Shown: positions 56,253 to 64,000 of the stretch, piece after piece | Layout of the letters: each line of letters begins with the position of its first letter | How positions within the stretch are numbered: the stretch's first letter is position 1 | Position numbers and translations under genes: made by a program | Source: Aquabacterium soli | GTDB taxonomy: Bacteria > Pseudomonadota > Gammaproteobacteria > Burkholderiales > Burkholderiaceae_C | Direction of reading: 5' to 3' | Length of the DNA: 64,000 nt | Assembly: GCF_003933735.1 (NCBI RefSeq) | Contig: NZ_RSED01000013.1 | Coordinates: forward strand, 1-64,000 | Notes under the pieces: model-generated | Seen by the model: only the letters and a program-made list of their open reading frames with translations | Databases searched by the model: none | Told to the model about the DNA's origin: nothing

Positions 56253-56897
56253 TCAGCCCGCATCGCCAGTCAGACGGTGCTCCAGCGGGATCAGTGATTC
56301 CAGCACGGCCTGCACGAAGGCGGTGACCGTGGGTGTGAGCTCGGTCAACCGGTCGGCGCGGCCTTCTTCCACCGCCTGCAGGATCAGCTCGGTGATGCCG
56401 CCCACCACGGCCATGGCCAGGGTGGGATCCAGCGGGCGCTTGTGAGGCTCGCGCAGGCGGGCGATGTCCACCTGCATGCGCAGAAAGTCGGCGAAGGTGC
56501 GCTGCACGCTGCGCCGGGCCTGCAGGCCAGCCGGCCCCAGGGCATACAACTCGATGAACAGCGTGCGCAGCAGGGCAGGCTGGGCCTGCAGGTTGCCCAG
56601 GTAGCTGCGCGTGACCTGTTCCAGCTGCTGCACCCAGTCGGCCTCGTGGTCGTAGCCGGCGGCGATCACGGCCAGGGTTTGCTGGCTCATCGTGTCGCAC
56701 AGCGCCAGCAGGCAGGCTTCCTTGCTTTCGAACTGCTCGTAGAAGGTGCGCTTGGACACGTGCGCGCGCGCCACCACATCGGCCACGGTGGTGTCGGCAT
56801 AGGCCTTCTCGGCCAGGGTGGCGGCCATGGCCTCGATCAGCCGCAGGCGTTGCGGGGGCGAAGCGGTGGCAGCAGGGGAGGGCGCGTCGGCGGTCAT
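56253..56897 (-). CDS. TetR-family repressor
   Basis: 214 residues from the ATG at 56897. HTH: RLRLIEAMAATLAEKAYADTTVADVVARAHVSKRTFYEQFESKEACLLAL. The C-terminal helical ligand-binding domain is diverged. It is divergent from an exported alpha/beta hydrolase, and three identical inverted repeats lie between the two genes, so autoregulation and control of the hydrolase are likely. Confidence 0.94.
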   Translation of the reverse strand: MTADAPSPAATASPPQRLRLIEAMAATLAEKAYADTTVADVVARAHVSKRTFYEQFESKEACLLALCDTMSQQTLAVIAAGYDHEADWVQQLEQVTRSYLGNLQAQPALLRTLFIELYALGPAGLQARRSVQRTFADFLRMQVDIARLREPHKRPLDPTLAMAVVGGITELILQAVEEGRADRLTELTPTVTAFVQAVLESLIPLEHRLTGDAG

Positions 56898-56908
56898 CAG
56901 GCCCTGAT

Positions 56909-56974
56909 GGTACTTGACCGTACCTGCGCGGCGCTGGTACCCTTGCGTACCGAATTGGTACTCAAGGGTACCAA
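56909..56974. promoter_or_regulatory. Triple operator GGTAC-N6-GTACC
   Basis: Three inverted repeats: 56909-56924, 56936-56951 and 56957-56972 (the last extends to TTGGTAC-N6-GTACCAA, 56955-56974). Start-to-start spacing is 27 and 21 bp. They fill the space just upstream of the TetR gene start and ahead of the hydrolase at 57025. Typical TetR-dimer sites. Confidence 0.8.
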
Positions 56975-57024
56975 TGATCGACACCCAAAGTAGAAGATCG
57001 AAGCGTTACCGAGGAGTCGCCACC

Positions 57025-58017
57025 ATGATCCAGATCACCCGTCCAGTCCGCCTGGCCTTGTCCGCCACCTTGCTGGCTGGCGCCGCCGGGGGCCTGCATG
57101 CCCAGAGCGCGGCGGCCGCCGCCACGGCGCACACCACCGTGCCCATCACCTTCCCCTGCCAGGCCACCACCTGCGACGGCGAACTGTGGCTGCCGGTGGG
57201 CGCCGCCAAGCCACCCGTGATCCTGATGGCCCATGGTTTCGGCGCGCTCAGGGACTGGGGCCTCAAGCCCTATGCCGAGCGCTTCGTGCAGGCCGGCTTC
57301 GCGGTGCTCCGATTCGATTACCGTGGCTTCGGCAAGAGCGGCGGCCAGCCGCGCCGCGTGGTCGACGGCAAGGCGCACATCAAGGATTGGTCCAGCGCCA
57401 TCGACGCGGTGCGCCAGCGCAGCGATGTCGACGGCAAGCGCCTGGGCATCTGGGGCTCTTCTTACAGCGGTGGGCAGGTGCTGCAGGTGGCGGCCGACCG
57501 GCCCGAGGCCGTCAAGGCCGTGAGCGCGCAGGTGCCCTTCGTCAGCGGGTTCCAGAGCAGCCTGACCTTCCCGCTGAAGTACCAGCCCGTGGCGGGCTGG
57601 TACGCGCTGCGCGATCTGATGCGCAGCGACAACGAGACGCCCCTGTACGTGCCCACCATCGCGGCCGGGCAGTTTTCCGCCTTGATCTGCCCCGAGTGCG
57701 CCGAGGGCTACAAGAAGCTGGTGCCCCCCGGCACACCGGAATCCGAGAACCAGGTGGCGGCCCGCGTGTTCCTGAGCCTGCCCTTCTTTGCCCCGGGCCG
57801 CGCGGCCGACCGCATCCAGGCGCCTACGCTGATCGTGGCATCAGAGAAGGACGGGCTTATCCCGGTCAAGGGTGTGCGCGAAGTGGCGGCCAAGCTCAAG
57901 CGCGGCGAGTACCTGGAGCTGGCCGGGGCCGATCACTTCTCGCCCTACACCGGCCCGGTGTTCGAGCAGGTGGTGGCACGCCAGACGGCCTTCTTCAAGA
58001 AAGCGTTGCTGGATTGA
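57025..58017 (+). CDS. Exported alpha/beta hydrolase
   Basis: 330 residues from the ATG at 57025 (GAGGAG 9 bases upstream). Signal peptide ends near LHAQS (about 27). Alpha/beta hydrolase core: ILMAHGFGALRDWGLKPYAERF, nucleophile in GIWGSSYSGGQVLQVAADRPE, Asp in VASEKDGLIPVKG and His in GADHFSPYTG. It also has a CPECAEGYKKLVPPGTPES insert. Substrate unknown. Induction through the TetR operators is likely. Confidence 0.9.
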   Translation: MIQITRPVRLALSATLLAGAAGGLHAQSAAAAATAHTTVPITFPCQATTCDGELWLPVGAAKPPVILMAHGFGALRDWGLKPYAERFVQAGFAVLRFDYRGFGKSGGQPRRVVDGKAHIKDWSSAIDAVRQRSDVDGKRLGIWGSSYSGGQVLQVAADRPEAVKAVSAQVPFVSGFQSSLTFPLKYQPVAGWYALRDLMRSDNETPLYVPTIAAGQFSALICPECAEGYKKLVPPGTPESENQVAARVFLSLPFFAPGRAADRIQAPTLIVASEKDGLIPVKGVREVAAKLKRGEYLELAGADHFSPYTGPVFEQVVARQTAFFKKALLD

Positions 58018-58906
58018 AATGACCCGTGACGGTGCGGTCCCGGCCTTCGTGCTTGGCCCGCAGCAGGGCGTGGCGGGCACGCGTCAGCGTGGCGTCCATG
58101 TCCTCGCCTTCCTGCCACACTACCAGGCCGGCCGAGAAGGTCACCTTCACGCCCAGGCGCGCGACGCTCAGGTCCTGTCCGGCCAGCCGGTCGCGCAGCC
58201 GCTCCAGGCCCAGCAGAGCCTGTTCGGGCTCGGTGTCGGTGAACAGCACCAGCAGTTCTTCGCCGCCCCAGCGCCCGATCACATCGGTCTGCCGGAACAC
58301 CTCGGTGGCGATGCGCGACACGGCCACCAGCGCCTCGTCGCCCACGGCATGGCCGAAACGCTCGTTGACGCGCTGGAACTGGTCCAGGTCGATCAGCCCC
58401 AGGCTCATGGGCAGGTCGGCGCGTTCCGACCGCTTGGCGTGCTGGTTCATCAGCTCCGTCATGTGGCGGGTGTTGAACAGGCCGGTGAGCGGATCGCGGG
58501 TGGCCAGCTGTTCCATGCGGGCCAGCGTGGTCGCCATGGTGCTCTGCTGCTCGCTGAGCTCTTCGTGCTTCACGCTGAAGTGGTGGATGGCCTGGCCCAG
58601 CACCAGCATGAACAGGCAGGCCAGCAGGCCATTGGTGCCATCGCGCACGGAGTCGAAGCCTTGCGTGCCGGTGCTCCACAGGCCGAGCATGGCCAGCGCC
58701 AGCAGGCCGCAGGCCGACAGGCTCACGGTGGTGACCTGGCGCGGTGAATGGGTGAACAGGCCCAGCGCCACGGCCAGGCACAGCAGCTGCAGCGCGGCGT
58801 TTCGCGCCAGCGGTACTGCGGCATAGATGACCACGATCACCACGATGGCGCCCAGCAGGGCCCCCACGGGCAAACGTCGTTCAGACGGGGGATCGGATGT
58901 GATCAT
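57995..58906 (-). CDS. Membrane diguanylate cyclase
   Basis: 303 residues from the ATG at 58906, which overlaps the stop of the next GGDEF gene (ATGA). Four or five membrane helices (about 15-115) and then a GGDEF domain with the active-site motif [10 protein letters not shown] (GGEEL). The [12 protein letters not shown] start and the [25 protein letters not shown] metal-site region are intact, so c-di-GMP synthesis is expected. An inhibitory RxxD is not evident upstream of the motif. Its 3' end overlaps the convergent hydrolase gene by 23 bases. Confidence 0.9.
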   Translation of the reverse strand: MITSDPPSERRLPVGALLGAIVVIVVIYAAVPLARNAALQLLCLAVALGLFTHSPRQVTTVSLSACGLLALAMLGLWSTGTQGFDSVRDGTNGLLACLFMLVLGQAIHHFSVKHEELSEQQSTMATTLARMEQLATRDPLTGLFNTRHMTELMNQHAKRSERADLPMSLGLIDLDQFQRVNERFGHAVGDEALVAVSRIATEVFRQTDVIGRWGGEELLVLFTDTEPEQALLGLERLRDRLAGQDLSVARLGVKVTFSAGLVVWQEGEDMDATLTRARHALLRAKHEGRDRTVTGHFNPATLS

Positions 58907-60036
58907 GAAGACACCACCTGGTTGCGGCCGTTCGCCTTTGCCGTGCGCAAGGCCTGTTCGGCCCGCTCCAGCATCTGGTGGATGGTTTCTCCCGTGCGGT
59001 AGCGTGTGACCCCGGCCGAGCAGTTCACAGGCACCCAACGACCTTCACGGTAGAAACCGAGCTTGGTGTACAGCTTTTCCTTCAGGCGCTCCAGCGAGCG
59101 TGCGCCGCCAGCCAGGTCCGTTTCCGGCATCAGCACCATGAACTCTTCGCCGCCCCAGCGACCCATCACGTCGGACGCCCGCAGGTGCGCAGTGGACAGG
59201 TGGCCGACCTGGCGCAGCACCTCGTCGGCGCGGGCGCGGCCCAGCTCCTGGTTGATGCGCTCGAAGTGGTCCAGGTCGAGCAGGGCGATGCTGAACTGCC
59301 GGCCCTGACGCGAATGGCGCAGGATCTCCACGTCCAGCAGGTGCAGCATGTGGCGGTGGTTGGCCAGGCCGGTCAGGGCATCCTTGGTGGTCAGTGTTTC
59401 CAGCCGGGCCAGGGTCTGCCGCAGTTCGGTGCGCTGGCGGGCATGGGTCTGCAGGACGGCATGGGCCCGCGAGGCCACGGCGGCCAGGGCGGGCAAGCCC
59501 AGGGCGGCCACGCCCAGGTCCACAGCCTCCTGCGCCAGGTTCAGGCCCTGCAGCGAGAGCAGCGCCATCATCGCGGCGGCCATCGACAGCACCACCAGCA
59601 GCGCCCCCGCGCTGACCAGGGTCTGGCGGGGCGTGAGGCGGTGCATGCCGTGCACCAGCACCACAGCGGCCAGTGGGAGCAGGGCACCACGGCCCAGGTC
59701 CACACGCACATACGCCAGCGCGATGCCCAGCAGCCCAAGGGCCACCAGCGGCATCGTCAGCGCCGGGTCCTCGAATTTGGCGGACCACCCGCTGCGGATC
59801 AAGGCGATGCCAGCGGCCAGCACCACCACGTCGTAGGCCAGCAAGGGGGCCATGTCCTCCAGTGTCACGAGCCCGAACACGACCCCCAGGGCGCGCGCCA
59901 GGTCGAGGGCCAGGAACAGCGCGCCCACCCGCAGCAGGCGCGTCAGCCAGAGACGTTGTTCGGGCGCGTCGCCCAGCAGCCAGTCTGCCCAGTGCGGGGC
60001 GGAGGGGCTGGCTGGCGCGAAAACGGCTGTGTCCAT
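58903..60036 (-). CDS. Membrane diguanylate cyclase, second of the pair
   Basis: 377 residues from the ATG at 60036. Six to seven membrane helices (about 30-210), a coiled-coil linker (TLARLETLT) and a GGDEF domain with [36 protein letters not shown] and [11 protein letters not shown] (GGEEF, active type). It shares architecture with the next protein and the genes overlap by 4 bases, which suggests tandem duplication. Divergent from uvrA. Confidence 0.9.
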   Translation of the reverse strand: MDTAVFAPASPSAPHWADWLLGDAPEQRLWLTRLLRVGALFLALDLARALGVVFGLVTLEDMAPLLAYDVVVLAAGIALIRSGWSAKFEDPALTMPLVALGLLGIALAYVRVDLGRGALLPLAAVVLVHGMHRLTPRQTLVSAGALLVVLSMAAAMMALLSLQGLNLAQEAVDLGVAALGLPALAAVASRAHAVLQTHARQRTELRQTLARLETLTTKDALTGLANHRHMLHLLDVEILRHSRQGRQFSIALLDLDHFERINQELGRARADEVLRQVGHLSTAHLRASDVMGRWGGEEFMVLMPETDLAGGARSLERLKEKLYTKLGFYREGRWVPVNCSAGVTRYRTGETIHQMLERAEQALRTAKANGRNQVVSS

Positions 60037-60187
60037 GGGAAGCGCGGTGCGGGAGCGTGGATTTCCTGTTTTCGGAGTGTGAGGCCCCGGACTTGAGTGC
60101 CTCAGGGGCAAACACCTGACCGGGTTTCCCCCAGCGTCCGACGTATGATGGTCGGTTGCCTTGCCAGATTCGACAGTGCGCCCGACG

Positions 60188-63106
<2,919 letters not shown>

Positions 63107-63210
63107 TCCATCCTCCGTGCTGACAGGTCTTTCCCCTGGCCTGTCCCCGCCGATTTGTGTCACAGTCAAGCGGGGGATGACAACAGCAGTAGCAGTATTG
63201 AGGAGAGCCC

Positions 63211-64000
63211 ATGCCTGACAGGCCGACAGCCGGGCCGGGGGACGATCCCCGGGCGCTGAAGGAAGAAGTGGCGGCGCTGCGCGCGCAGATCGCCAACATG
63301 CAGACCGAACTGGAGGTGCTGGCCAGCCTCAGCCGAAACGTGCCGGGCGTGCTCTACGTGCTCGAACCGGATCACCGCGGGCTGCCCAGCGTCGTCTACT
63401 GCAGCGATGGCGTGCGCGACATCCTGGGCATCGCGCCCGACGAATGGAAGTCGAGCTTCGAGTCCGCTTACGAACACGTCTACCCCGCAGACCGCTCCAT
63501 GGTCCGCGTGCTGTGTGAATCGGCCATGAAGGCATCCGACCCGGCCGAGTTCGAGTTCCGCGTGGTGCTGGGAGACAAGGGTGTGCGCACCGTGGCCGGC
63601 CGGGCCATGTCCGGCTGCCAGATCAACGGGCGCTTCGTGCGCGTGGGCTACATCCATGACGTCACCGAAGAAAAGCTCTACCGCAGCGCCACTGTGCAGG
63701 TGCAGGCGGCCGAGCAGGCCAGCGCCGCCAAATCAGAGTTCCTCTCGCGCATGAGCCATGAGCTGCGCACGCCGCTCAACGCCATCCTGGGCTTTGCCCA
63801 GTTGCTCAAGATGCCTGAAAGCGAGCCGCTCACCAGCGGCCAACGACAGAAGATCGAGGTGATGGAGCAGGCCGGACAGCATCTGCTGGCCGTGATCAAC
63901 GACGTGCTGGATCTCTCGCGCATCGAATCAGGACGGTTGCCGCTGTCGCTGGAACCGGTGTCCAGCCGCGCTGCCTTCGAGCATGCGCTGGACCTGGTCG
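63211..64000 (+). CDS. PAS sensor histidine kinase, truncated by window edge
   Basis: 263 codons visible, ATG at 63211 with GAGGAG upstream. A short coiled coil is followed by a PAS domain (about 40-155, PGVLYVLEPDHRG, YCSDGVRDILGIAPDEW, VGYIHDVTEEK), then HisKA with FLSRMSHELRTPLNAILGFAQLL (His about 187) and the start of the HATPase region. There is no membrane segment so far, so it is a cytoplasmic sensor; downstream receiver domains are possible but not visible. Confidence 0.9.
   Translation, partial: MPDRPTAGPGDDPRALKEEVAALRAQIANMQTELEVLASLSRNVPGVLYVLEPDHRGLPSVVYCSDGVRDILGIAPDEWKSSFESAYEHVYPADRSMVRVLCESAMKASDPAEFEFRVVLGDKGVRTVAGRAMSGCQINGRFVRVGYIHDVTEEKLYRSATVQVQAAEQASAAKSEFLSRMSHELRTPLNAILGFAQLLKMPESEPLTSGQRQKIEVMEQAGQHLLAVINDVLDLSRIESGRLPLSLEPVSSRAAFEHALDLV

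Overview
The window is high-GC DNA from a betaproteobacterium, almost certainly order Burkholderiales. The evidence is the fur/bamE/dapB and hpf/ptsN/hprK blocks, metX-metW, the aaeXAB-type efflux operon, Gram-negative porins of the Burkholderia/Comamonas type, and a BetR-domain regulator. No complete tRNA, rRNA, IS element or CRISPR array was seen.

Layout. (1) Positions 1 to about 11,336 are the end of a prophage, with nearly all genes on the minus strand. Reading inward from its right border: a tyrosine integrase, a run of overlapping small genes of unknown function, a winged-helix protein with palindromic iterons at its 3' end, replication/regulatory genes (HTH proteins, DUF1376-like, toprim-like), then two virion-type proteins running off the left edge. 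The right attachment site at 11,316-11,336 looks like the displaced 3' end of a tRNA (probably Ser), still followed by its terminator. (2) Positions 11,456-17,634 are an accessory block: DUF3606, then a minus-strand series of response regulator, 7TM histidine kinase, two small proteins that look like diverged paralogues, and a clostripain-like (C11) cysteine peptidase. A divergent NlpC/P60-type cysteine peptidase follows. This is the best candidate for an undescribed system. (3) Positions 17,943-25,284 are core genes: hpf-ptsN-hprK, then fur and the divergent bamE-dapB-exbB-exbD, then amn. (4) Positions 25,334-30,400 hold an orphan HigA-type regulator, a Crp/Fnr regulator, a BetR-REC regulator and histidine kinase overlapping purT, and a candidate free-standing sRNA. 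(5) Positions 30,411-35,755 are a five-gene MarR/FUSC/DUF1656/HlyD/outer-membrane-factor efflux operon. (6) Positions 35,916-50,726 hold ssb, recQ, three tandem porins, metXW, an FMN glutamate-synthase-like protein, a GST, a DUF898 protein, purB and pyrF. (7) Positions 50,855-63,106 hold a MacA/ABC/FtsX-type exporter with two permeases, an FAH-family hydrolase, a TetR regulator facing an exported alpha/beta hydrolase across three identical operators, two overlapping GGDEF proteins, and uvrA. A PAS hybrid-type sensor kinase is cut off by the right edge.

Genes that work together: fur controls iron genes, and the divergent bamE-dapB-exbBD block combines envelope assembly, lysine/peptidoglycan precursor synthesis and an energy-transducing motor. 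ptsN and hprK belong to a regulatory phosphotransferase branch. metX and metW make and tune methionine. The aae-type operon is probably induced by small aromatic acids through its MarR repressor. Four-base start/stop overlaps (ATGA, GTGA) are very common here and define most operons. Functions come from motif recognition by eye; no database search was possible.
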